A stretch of 12,716 nt of DNA from the NCBI GenBank assembly GCA_016178435.1, contig JACOTK010000130.1, positions 1 to 12,716 on the forward strand, given 5' to 3'. The notes under the pieces were generated by a model. The model saw only the letters and a list, made by a program, of their open reading frames with translations, was not told the DNA's origin and ran no database searches. Below, piece after piece: positions 7,204 through 12,646 of this stretch (position 1 is the first letter of the stretch; each line of letters opens with the position of its first letter). The DNA is from Actinomycetota bacterium. GTDB lineage: Bacteria > Actinomycetota > Acidimicrobiia > Acidimicrobiales > CADCSY01. The position numbers were made by a program, and so were the translations under genes.

Positions 7204-7240
7204 CGAACGATGGCCGGTCCTCAGGGTCGGCCATCGTTCG
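7204..7240 (+). terminator. Strong hairpin terminator after groEL
   Basis: CGAACGATGGCCG (7204-7216) is perfectly complementary to 7228-7240, giving a 13-bp stem with an 11-base loop that may pair further (GTCC against GGGT). No T-run follows, as is common in GC-rich actinobacteria. It most likely ends groEL transcription and insulates the two-component operon. Confidence 0.75.
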
Positions 7241-7296
7241 CGTTCGAAGGACAACGCCCCTTGCGTCCACCGGCAGGCAACCGCGTTTGGGCGGCA

Positions 7297-7328
7297 TTCA
7301 GCCTTTTCTCAGGTGGCTCGGTCACACT
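7297..7328 (+). promoter_or_regulatory. Promoter of the response regulator with an 11-bp direct-repeat box
   Basis: TTCAG (7297-7301), 6 bases, CTCAG (7308-7312), 10 bases, then CACACT (7323-7328) as the -10, ending 6 bases before ATG 7335. The same elements with the same spacings recur at 9303-9334. An 11-base repeat period is typical of OmpR/PhoB-family binding sites. The box occupies roughly -38 to -23, where an activator would replace the -35 element. Autoregulation is inferred. Confidence 0.6.
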
Positions 7329-7334
7329 ACGGGG

Positions 7335-8054
7335 ATGGCCAAGGAGAGCAATGGGGTGAGCGTTCTGGTCGTTGACGACGATCCGGCTGTTCGTGATGCG
7401 CTCGATCGGGCCTTGCGACTCGAAGGGTATTCGGTGGCAACGGTCGATGGGGGCTACCCGGCTCTCGAGTACCAGGACGTCCACCCTGCTGGCGCGGTCG
7501 TGCTCGATGGGCGTCTCCCCGATCTGGACGGTCTGGAGGTCTGTCGGCGTTTGCGGGCCCGGGGTGATCGGACGCCCGTCCTGATGCTCACGGCGCGGGA
7601 AGGCGTTGAGGAAAGGGTGGCGGGTCTTGATGCCGGTGCTGACGACTACCTGGTCAAGCCCTTTGCGCTGGAGGAGCTGCTGGCGAGGCTCCGCGCGTTG
7701 TTGCGTCGTCTGCCGCCGGCCGATGGAGGTTCCCTCACCGAGACCACCATGAACTTCGCCGATCTCACGCTTGATCCGGGCACCTGGGAGGTCCACCGGG
7801 GGGATCGCCCGATCGAGTTGGCCCGTACCGAGTTCGCGCTCCTGGAGCTGTTCCTGGCCAATCCGCGTCAGGTGCTGACCCGGTCGGTCATCTTTGATCG
7901 TGTCTGGGGTTACGACTTCGGCCCCACCTCGAACTCGCTCGAGGTCTACATCGGCTATCTACGTCGGAAGACCGAGGCCAACGGCGAGCCACGTCTCATC
8001 CATACGGTCCGCGGTGTGGGATACGTCCTTCGGGAATCGACGGCCGGGCCATGA
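7335..8054 (+). CDS. OmpR/PhoB-family response regulator
   Basis: This is a DNA-binding response regulator of 239 residues, the usual length. The receiver domain (about 8-122) has the acidic pocket D14-D15-D16, phospho-acceptor D58 in V-V-L-D-G-R-L-P-D, T86 in M-L-T-A-R-E, and K108 in L-V-K-P-F. The C-terminal winged helix (about 137-235) shows L-A-R-T-E-F-A-L-L-E-L-F, V-W-G-Y-D-F, the recognition-helix region N-S-L-E-V-Y-I-G-Y-L-R-R-K, and R-G-V-G-Y-V-L at the end. All catalytic residues are intact. Overall it resembles the MprA/TcrA type. It overlaps the kinase start by ATGA (8051-8054), so the two are translationally coupled. Start: ATG 7335 would be leaderless. GTG 7356, with AAGGAG (7341-7346) nine bases before it, is a real alternative and would remove seven residues. 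The ligand or stress sensed is unknown. Confidence 0.95.
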   Translation: MAKESNGVSVLVVDDDPAVRDALDRALRLEGYSVATVDGGYPALEYQDVHPAGAVVLDGRLPDLDGLEVCRRLRARGDRTPVLMLTAREGVEERVAGLDAGADDYLVKPFALEELLARLRALLRRLPPADGGSLTETTMNFADLTLDPGTWEVHRGDRPIELARTEFALLELFLANPRQVLTRSVIFDRVWGYDFGPTSNSLEVYIGYLRRKTEANGEPRLIHTVRGVGYVLRESTAGP

Positions 8055-9260
8055 GCCTGCGCACCCGCCTTGCTCTGGCGGCGGTGATCGCGGTGATGGT
8101 CTCGGTGGGGCTGACCTCGGTGGCCGTGCTCGTGTCTGCGGGACGCACGTTGCGAAACGAGGTCGACGATTCGTTGCGGAGCCGACTCGAGGTGGTTGCG
8201 GCTCCATTGCGTGGCGGTGGTCGGGAGCCGAGCCTTCGCCTCCCGCGATTGGGGGCTGCCGGTGGTCACACCCAGTTGATCTCGAGGTTTGGGGTTGTGC
8301 GTGTCGTTGCCGGCGATGACGAGGCCATTCCCCCGAGCCCAGCGGCGATTGCGCTTGCGGCCCGAGGCGGGCCGGATCTGCTGGAGACGGTCGAGGTGGA
8401 GGGCCTGAAGGTCCGAGTGCTGACCTCGGCCTGGCGCGCCGGATCGGCAGTTCAGGTTGCCCGCCCGCTCGACGAGCTCGAAAGCTCGCTCGCTCGCTTG
8501 CGCAGGCTTCTGGTGGGCATCATGATCGGTGCCGCCACGCTGGCCGGGTTGGTGGCGCTGGGCGTGGTTCGCACCGCTTTGACGCCGTTGCACGCCCTGT
8601 CGGGGACCGTTGAGCGAATCAGCCGGACCGGTGATCTCGCGACGCGCGTCGAGGTGACCGGTACCGACGAGCTCGGACGTCTCGCGAGCAGCTTCAATGT
8701 GATGCTCGCGGCGCTGGAGGAAGCGCTGACCGCGCAGCAGACGCTGATTGCCGACGTCTCCCACGAGCTTCGCACGCCACTGACGAGTCTCCGCACGAAC
8801 ATCGAGGTGCTCCGCCGGGCCGCCGGGCTGTCGGCGGAGGACCAGGATCGTCTCACCCGGGACATCGACATGCAGATCGCGGAGTTGTCGGACTTGATCC
8901 GCGATGTGATCGATCTCGGCCGGGACCGGGCTCGCGGCCCGGTCCCGGAGTCCGTGGCACTGGACGAGGTCGTTGCCATTGTGGTGGAACAGGCTCGAAC
9001 GCATTGGCCCGAGGTCGTCTTCGAGACACAACTCCGTGGTCCACGATGGCGAGATCATCGTTCAGGACGACGGTCCCGGCATCGCGCCCGCGGACCTTCC
9101 CCACGTCTTCGATCGCTTCTGGCAGGCACCGGGTGCAAGGGCCAAGGCCGGCTCGGGGTTGGGATTGGCGATCGTTGCCCAGGTGGCACGTACCCACGGC
9201 GGCTCGGTCACCGTCGACTCGACGCCTTCCCGTACGACCTTTCGGCTGAAGCTCGGCTGA
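8051..9260 (+). pseudogene. Sensor histidine kinase with an N-box deletion and frameshift
   Basis: This is the partner kinase of the preceding regulator. In the first frame (from ATG 8051) it has a membrane segment (about 7-29), an extracytoplasmic region (about 30-150), a second membrane segment (about 155-180), HAMP (to about 233), the dimerisation/phospho-acceptor motif D-V-S-H-E-L-R-T-P-L with H238, and normal helix sequence to V-V-F-E-T-Q-L near 9034. That frame then runs as Arg-rich non-family sequence to 9289. The ATPase continues in another frame from about 9033: H-D-G-E-I-I-V-Q-D-D-G-P-G-I (D/G1 box), F-D-R-F-W-Q, G-S-G-L-G-L-A-I-V (G2 box), ending at 9260. The N-box that should lie between (N-L-x-x-N-A type, Mg-ATP binding), with about 45 surrounding residues, is absent from every frame. 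So this is a deletion that is not a multiple of three, or an assembly collapse. As written, the protein could not autophosphorylate. Confidence 0.8.
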
Positions 9261-9291
9261 GAGCTCGACAGCCAGGTGGTTTTACCTGATT

Positions 9292-9334
9292 CCGAGGTTG
9301 CGTTCAGGTTGTTCTCAGCTCCGATCCGCACACT
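9292..9334 (+). promoter_or_regulatory. Promoter of the secreted protein with phased 11-bp repeats
   Basis: TTCAG (9303-9307), 6 bases, CTCAG (9314-9318), 10 bases, then CACACT (9329-9334). This is the same arrangement, base for base in spacing, as before the response regulator. A further 11-base unit lies upstream (9292-9302) and shares AGGTTG with the next unit (9295-9300 and 9306-9311), so three phased units are visible. The predicted transcription start is near 9341, giving a leader of about 45 bases. Confidence 0.6.
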
Positions 9335-9372
9335 GATCCCACCGATCAGAACGTCTGAACGGGACCATCTCA

Positions 9373-9379
9373 GAGGAGG
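9373..9379 (+). promoter_or_regulatory. Ribosome binding site of the secreted protein
   Basis: GAGGAGG lies 6 bases before ATG 9386. It supports that start over the in-frame GTG at 9383. Confidence 0.75.
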
Positions 9380-9385
9380 AATGTG

Positions 9386-9925
9386 ATGAATCGAACGCGA
9401 ACGGCCGGTCGAAGGTTGTCGGCGATTGCCGCCGGGGTGACGTTGTCCGCAGGCCTGGGTCTCTCGTTGCTCGCAGGCCCGGCGTCCGCCGCCGAGGGTC
9501 CGGCGGGGGCAGGAGGGGGACAAAGGGGCGAGAAGCATGCCGAGATCACGAAGTGCCTGAAGGACGCGGGGATCACGTTGCCGCGCGGACCCGGGGCTGC
9601 GAGAAGGGCTCTGCGAGCCGATCTCGATGCCATCGAGGCGAAACGGGCCGAGATCGATGCCGCCCTGAAGAAGTGTGGCATCACCGTCCCCACAAAGGAG
9701 GAGCTGATCGCTCGGCACGAGGCGATGCGATCCTGCCTGGCTGAGCAGGGCGTCGAGGTCCCGGACCGGCAGGCCAACCGGTCACTGCCGCGGAGGACGG
9801 GCAAGGAGCGTCGTGACGATCGTGAGAACCGGAGGGACCGCCGCGGACCGCTCGGTGCGCAACACGAGAAGATCCACGAAGCCGTGAAGGAGTGCCGACA
9901 GAGTGTGGGGACTCCGGCGGCCTGA
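9386..9925 (+). CDS. Secreted four-cysteine, charged repeat protein (uncharacterised)
   Basis: I do not recognise a named family. The 179-residue protein has a clear signal peptide: a basic N-terminus (R3, R5, R9, R10), a hydrophobic core (about 11-31), and A-S-A then A-E-G, so cleavage is expected after residue 35. The mature part is highly charged and contains four cysteines (57, 97, 117, 170). Four imperfect units can be aligned, each opening with a basic/His residue and E-I or a similar pair: H-A-E-I (51-54), R-A-E-I (87-90), H-E-A-M (111-114) and H-E-K-I (160-163). The first three carry C-x(4-5)-G-I/V-x-L/V-P or C-G-I-T-V-P. Residues 132-155 are Arg/Asp-rich and probably disordered. It follows the two-component pair and shares its promoter box, so it is probably a target of that regulator. 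It may have an envelope role, for example a CpxP/Spy-like feedback protein, but that is inference. Confidence 0.8.
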   Translation: MNRTRTAGRRLSAIAAGVTLSAGLGLSLLAGPASAAEGPAGAGGGQRGEKHAEITKCLKDAGITLPRGPGAARRALRADLDAIEAKRAEIDAALKKCGITVPTKEELIARHEAMRSCLAEQGVEVPDRQANRSLPRRTGKERRDDRENRRDRRGPLGAQHEKIHEAVKECRQSVGTPAA

Positions 9926-9943
9926 GGCGTGATCCTGCGGACA

Positions 9944-9982
9944 TCGCATGGGGCCCCACGCGCCTGTGGGTTCCCCATGCGA
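9944..9982 (+). terminator. Long interrupted hairpin after the secreted protein gene
   Basis: TCGCATGGGG (9944-9953) pairs perfectly with CCCCATGCGA (9973-9982), and inside it CCCAC (9955-9959) pairs with GTGGG (9966-9970), leaving a 6-base loop. There is no T-run. It lies 18 bases after the stop and is probably the terminator. CGCATGG at 9984-9990 is a second copy of the left arm and could compete for the right arm (CCATGCG, 9975-9981). Confidence 0.6.
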
Positions 9983-10019
9983 CCGCATGGCCACCGGGAC
10001 TGTTCCAGTGGGTCCGCAG

Positions 10020-10025
10020 TAGGCT
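10020..10025 (+). promoter_or_regulatory. Candidate -10 box of hemQ
   Basis: TAGGCT (TANNNT type) lies 6 bases before ATG 10032. It is consistent with a leaderless hemQ mRNA; no Shine-Dalgarno sequence is present. No good -35 is visible. Confidence 0.45.
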
Positions 10026-10031
10026 GTGCCC

Positions 10032-10715
10032 ATGACCGATTCGATGATGATGCCGGAAGGCTGGGGGGTTCTTCACCTCTTCTGCAAGCTTCGTTCCGGG
10101 GCCGATGGCCAGGCGGTCACCGCGGCGGTGAAGGCCGCGACGGAAGGTGATCACCAGGTCGTGCCGGTTGCCATGTTCGGCCACAAGGCCGATGTCGGCT
10201 TCATGGCCATGGGCCCCGATCTCTGGAGACTCCGTGGTCTCCAGCGTGACCTGCAGGCAGCGGGCCTCGAGATCGTCGATTCCTACGTCTCGATCACCGA
10301 GATCTCCGAATACGCCTCCGGTGTCCCCGAGCCGATGCGTCAGGCTCGGCTCTATCCGATCTTCCCACCCGAGAACATGCCCGCCTACTGCTTCTATCCG
10401 ATGGGCAAACGTCGGATCGAGGGCGCCAACTGGTATCGGCTGTCGTTCGACGAACGACTCGAGCTGATGCACGAGCACGGCAAGTCGGGCCGCAACTTCG
10501 CGGGTCGCATCGTTCAGCTCATCACGGGCTCGACCGGCCTCGACGATTACGAGTGGGGCGTCTCGCTGTTCGGGCGGAGTCCCATCGACCTCAAGGACTG
10601 CGTGTACACCATGCGCTTCGATCTGGCGTCGGCCCGGTACGCGGACTTCGGCCCGTTCTACAGCGGGTTGGTGGCGCCACTCGACGAGGTGCTGGCCCAC
10701 GTCGGCCTGGCTTGA
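10032..10715 (+). CDS. hemQ: Coproheme decarboxylase HemQ (chlorite dismutase-like family)
   Basis: HemQ (ChdC) converts Fe-coproporphyrin III to heme b with peroxide, the last step of the coproporphyrin-dependent heme route used by actinobacteria and Firmicutes. The 227 residues match the family size. Seen: C-F-Y-P-M-G-K-R-R with Y122, which aligns with the catalytic tyrosine of the Y-P-M-S-K segment in characterised HemQ; N-W-Y-R-L; E-R-L-E-L-M-H-E-H-G-K-S-G-R with H149 (of H-G) as the expected proximal heme ligand; G-L-D-D-Y-E-W-G-V-S-L-F; and M-R-F-D-x-x-S-A-R-Y-A-D-F-G-x-F-Y. The distal Arg that marks true chlorite dismutases is not apparent, so perchlorate respiration is not implied. 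An in-frame GTG at 10026 is possible, but ATG 10032 fits the promoter spacing. larE begins 13 bases after the stop. No other heme gene is nearby. Confidence 0.95.
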   Translation: MTDSMMMPEGWGVLHLFCKLRSGADGQAVTAAVKAATEGDHQVVPVAMFGHKADVGFMAMGPDLWRLRGLQRDLQAAGLEIVDSYVSITEISEYASGVPEPMRQARLYPIFPPENMPAYCFYPMGKRRIEGANWYRLSFDERLELMHEHGKSGRNFAGRIVQLITGSTGLDDYEWGVSLFGRSPIDLKDCVYTMRFDLASARYADFGPFYSGLVAPLDEVLAHVGLA

Positions 10716-10728
10716 TTCCTCGCGTGTC

Positions 10729-11601
10729 ATGAGCGGTGTCGATGCATCACTCGATCGTTTGCGCAGGCGCCTGGGAGAGCTGGAACGGGTGGTGGTGGCC
10801 TTCAGTGGCGGGGCCGATTCAGCCTTCCTGGCCTGGATGGCACAGGACACCTTGGGCAAGGCCAACACCCACGTCGTCACCGCGGTCTCTGCTTCGCTTG
10901 CTCCGGAAGAGGCTCGGGACTGCGCGTTGCTCGCTGACGAGTGGGATCTCCGCTGGACCGCGATCCTCACCCACGAGTTGGCCAACGAGGCATACGTCGC
11001 CAACGCCGGTGATCGCTGCTTCCACTGCAAGACCGAGTTGATGGCTGTTGCCGTGCCGACGGCCGAAGCCGAGGGCGCGGTGGTCGTTCTCGGTGTGAAC
11101 CTCGATGACCTCGTCGATCATCGACCCGGCCAACAGGCGGCAGTGGATCACGGCGCCGTGTTCCCACTCGTCGACGCCGGTTTCACCAAGGCGGATGTGC
11201 GCGAGGCTTCGCGACGTCTCGGGCTGCGCACCTGGGACAAGCCTGCTGCGGCGTGTCTTGCCTCCCGTGTTCCCTACGGGACGCCGGTGACGGTCGGCGT
11301 ACTCGATTCGGTGGCAAGGGCCGAAAGTTCCTTGCGGAGGCTGGGATTTCGTCAGCTTCGTGTGCGTCATCACGGCGAGGTGGCGAGGGTCGAGTTGGGA
11401 ATCGACGAGATGAGGGCGGGCCTCGATTGCGCCTCGGCGATCGTCGAAGCGGTGAAGGAGGCAGGCTATCGCTACGTCACCCTCGACCTCGAGGGGTTTC
11501 GCTCGGGAAACCTCAATCAGGCACTGAGCCTGACGTCTCAACGGCGCTCCAACTCGATCGGCGTCCAGGTGGGGAAGGCCAGGTACGGCGCACCCATGTG
11601 A
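10729..11601 (+). CDS. larE: ATP-dependent sacrificial sulfur transferase LarE
   Basis: LarE adds sulfur to the LarB product (pyridinium dicarboxylate adenine mononucleotide) while building the nickel-pincer nucleotide cofactor of lactate racemase and related enzymes. The PP-loop ATPase motif S-G-G-A-D-S is at 26-31 (family usual S-G-G-V-D-S). Then come D-R-C-F-H-C-K-T-E-L (C97, C100), G-V-N-L-D-D-L-V-D-H-R-P-G, W-D-K-P-A-A-A-C-L-A-S-R-V-P-Y-G-T-P with the cysteine at residue 176, and L-R-V-R-H-H-G. C176 carries the same number as the sacrificial cysteine of the Lactobacillus plantarum enzyme, suggesting the cysteine-sacrificing type rather than a [4Fe-4S] type. The 290 residues exceed the usual 270-280: the family-like part ends near F-R-S-G-N-L-N-Q-A-L, and about 24 further residues are read across the 3' end of the convergent gene. 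It is probably co-transcribed with hemQ. larB and larC are not in the window. Confidence 0.93.
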   Translation: MSGVDASLDRLRRRLGELERVVVAFSGGADSAFLAWMAQDTLGKANTHVVTAVSASLAPEEARDCALLADEWDLRWTAILTHELANEAYVANAGDRCFHCKTELMAVAVPTAEAEGAVVVLGVNLDDLVDHRPGQQAAVDHGAVFPLVDAGFTKADVREASRRLGLRTWDKPAAACLASRVPYGTPVTVGVLDSVARAESSLRRLGFRQLRVRHHGEVARVELGIDEMRAGLDCASAIVEAVKEAGYRYVTLDLEGFRSGNLNQALSLTSQRRSNSIGVQVGKARYGAPM

Positions 11602-11831
11602 TCCACGATCCTGCCCTTCTCCCGGAGGTGGGCAATGCAGGCAGCGACGACCTCCGGTCCGCCGGCGAGTGCGACATACTCGGCCAGGCTGACCAGGAGC
11701 GGACCCGAGTCGACATCGCCCTCTCGTACGAGCGCCTCCACCTCCAGCCTCGGGCGACAGGGGGTGGAACGGTCGATGACGTACGAGTGATAGACGATGC
11801 CCTCAAAGACGGACACGGCCCGAATGATCAT
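11538..11831 (-). CDS. Small uncharacterised protein
   Basis: This is a 97-residue reading frame (M-I-I-R-A-V-S-V-F-E-G at the start) that I cannot assign to a family. It is believed real because its codons have G or C at nearly every third position, its composition is that of an ordinary soluble protein, and it fills an otherwise empty stretch. A predicted helical middle (S-G-P-L-L-V-S-L-A-E-Y-V-A-L-A-G-G-P-E-V-V-A, then H-L-R-E-K-G-R-I-V) followed by a possible beta strand (Y-L-A-F-P-T-W) has the feel of a small winged-helix-like domain, but that is a guess. There is one Cys in each half and no signal peptide or membrane segment. Its last 64 bases overlap the 3' end of larE on the other strand. 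The start is divergent from the next gene, 52 bases away. An alternative start is the GTG six codons in. Confidence 0.6.
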   Translation of the reverse strand: MIIRAVSVFEGIVYHSYVIDRSTPCRPRLEVEALVREGDVDSGPLLVSLAEYVALAGGPEVVAACIAHLREKGRIVDHMGAPYLAFPTWTPIELERR

Positions 11832-11854
11832 GAAGGGCCCGGCGATGAGCCGAC

Positions 11855-11860
11855 TACGGT
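11855..11860 (+). promoter_or_regulatory. Candidate -10 box for the gene at 11884
   Basis: TACGGT (TANNNT type) lies within the 52-base divergent gap. It is part of GACTACGGT, the same nine bases seen on the minus strand before the GT20 gene. Transcription would start near 11867, and GGGGGAAAG just downstream is a weak ribosome site. Confidence 0.35.
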
Positions 11861-11883
11861 CATGGGGGAAAGCATGGTCGCCA

Positions 11884-12402
11884 ATGGATGAGTACGCCAG
11901 GCAATTGGTCGAGGTGGTCGAGACGGTCCTTCCGCGTTGGGTGGAGCGCTCGGTCGACCGTGTCCAGACGGCTTGGGTGGAGGCCGGCGGATTGCCCGGT
12001 GCCGACACCGCTGCCCATGCCTCCGAGGTGGGACGACGAGCGGGTGTCGAGGTTGGTGCGGAACTGCGGGCCCTGTTCGAGGCCGACATCGACGAGCAGC
12101 GATCCAACCCCCTCGGCGTTCTCCGCCATGCCGTTCGCTATCCGACCCTTGTGCTCCGCTCTGCCGGTGTGCCGTGTGTGGAGCGCAGCGAGTTCGACGT
12201 CATGCACTTCCCCGATGACGACTACGGACTGACACCGATGACCTTCGCCGATGTGGATGACGCACTTCATGAGCCCGGCATCCTCTGGGGGGCCATGAAG
12301 GCCCGCCTGCACCTCGATCGGCACCGCCGTGTCGCCGGCGATGACGTGGACGGCGATGACGTGGACGGCGATGACATGGGGAAGCCATCAGCGGACAGGT
12401 GA
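11884..12402 (+). CDS. Uncharacterised acidic protein with D-D-V-D-G repeat tail
   Basis: I do not recognise the family. The 172 residues form an apparently soluble, acidic protein without a signal peptide or membrane segment. The first part (about 1-60: Y-A-R-Q-L-V-E-V-V-E-T-V-L-P-R-W-V) is amphipathic helix with regularly spaced Ala and Val. The middle (about 70-145) includes E-R-S-E-F-D-V-M-H-F-P-D-D-D-Y-G-L-T-P and F-A-D-V-D-D-A-L-H-E-P-G-I-L-W-G-A-M-K-A-R. The tail carries G-D-D-V-D repeated. ATG 11884 (M-D-E-Y-A-R) is chosen because in-frame codons upstream run antisense to the neighbouring gene. It could work with the divergent small gene; there is no further evidence. Confidence 0.7.
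   Translation: MDEYARQLVEVVETVLPRWVERSVDRVQTAWVEAGGLPGADTAAHASEVGRRAGVEVGAELRALFEADIDEQRSNPLGVLRHAVRYPTLVLRSAGVPCVERSEFDVMHFPDDDYGLTPMTFADVDDALHEPGILWGAMKARLHLDRHRRVAGDDVDGDDVDGDDMGKPSADR
12337..12381 (+). repeat. 15-bp tandem repeat in coding sequence
   Basis: GGCGATGACGTGGAC occurs at 12337-12351 and again identically at 12352-12366, followed by a third copy with changes at the end (12367-12381). It encodes G-D-D-V-D units at the acidic C-terminus of the preceding gene. Such repeats vary in number by slippage. Confidence 0.85.
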
Positions 12403-12646
12403 TGAGCGGCCGGGGTGGAGGCAGGGTGATCTGCTACGTCCCCAACCTCATGGAGCGGTCAAGGATTTCGGCCTGCGAGCCCACGATCCGAGCTGTTCAG
12501 GCGGTTGTCGCAAGGGATCGAGAATCTGGCCCTGTCGGACGGTCGGGAACCGCCTCGCTTTCGGTGACCCGGACATTTGTTGGCTAACGTCACCCGTTTC
12601 CCGTCTCGCTCCGATTGCGCGCGACCCGACACAAAGGACGGATCCG
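12403..12646. other. Intergenic region before amt
   Basis: These 244 bases lie between the acidic protein gene and amt. Apart from the promoter-like elements near 12563-12594 I see no convincing gene, tRNA or terminator. Short frames on both strands lack codon bias or family resemblance. Confidence 0.6.
12563..12594 (+). promoter_or_regulatory. Candidate amt promoter with inverted repeat
   Basis: GGTGAC (12563-12568) and GTCACC (12589-12594) form a 6-bp inverted repeat separated by 20 bases. TAACGT (12585-12590) fits a -10 box and overlaps the right arm. Transcription would start near 12597, about 50 bases before the amt start. The arms could be an operator for a nitrogen regulator such as GlnR, whose sites contain GTnAC, but the full GlnR pattern is not present. 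Confidence 0.35.

Noticed and set aside
4534..7254. A 906-codon open frame on the minus strand covering gpgS and running on antisense to groEL
   Set aside because: Only the last 281 codons (from GTG 5379) match a protein family. The rest is the mirror of groEL codons, a typical artefact of GC-rich DNA.
9035..9289. The end of the first kinase frame taken as a genuine alternative C-terminus
   Set aside because: After 9034 this frame gives Arg-rich non-family sequence, while the other frame encodes perfect ATPase D and G boxes.
9681..11030. A 449-codon minus-strand frame opposite the secreted protein gene, hemQ and the larE start
   Set aside because: It crosses three well-supported plus-strand genes and two intergenic regulatory regions and has no recognisable domain.
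12399..12587. Small plus-strand frame of 62 codons before amt
   Set aside because: No ribosome site, no family match and no codon bias. It runs into the amt promoter.
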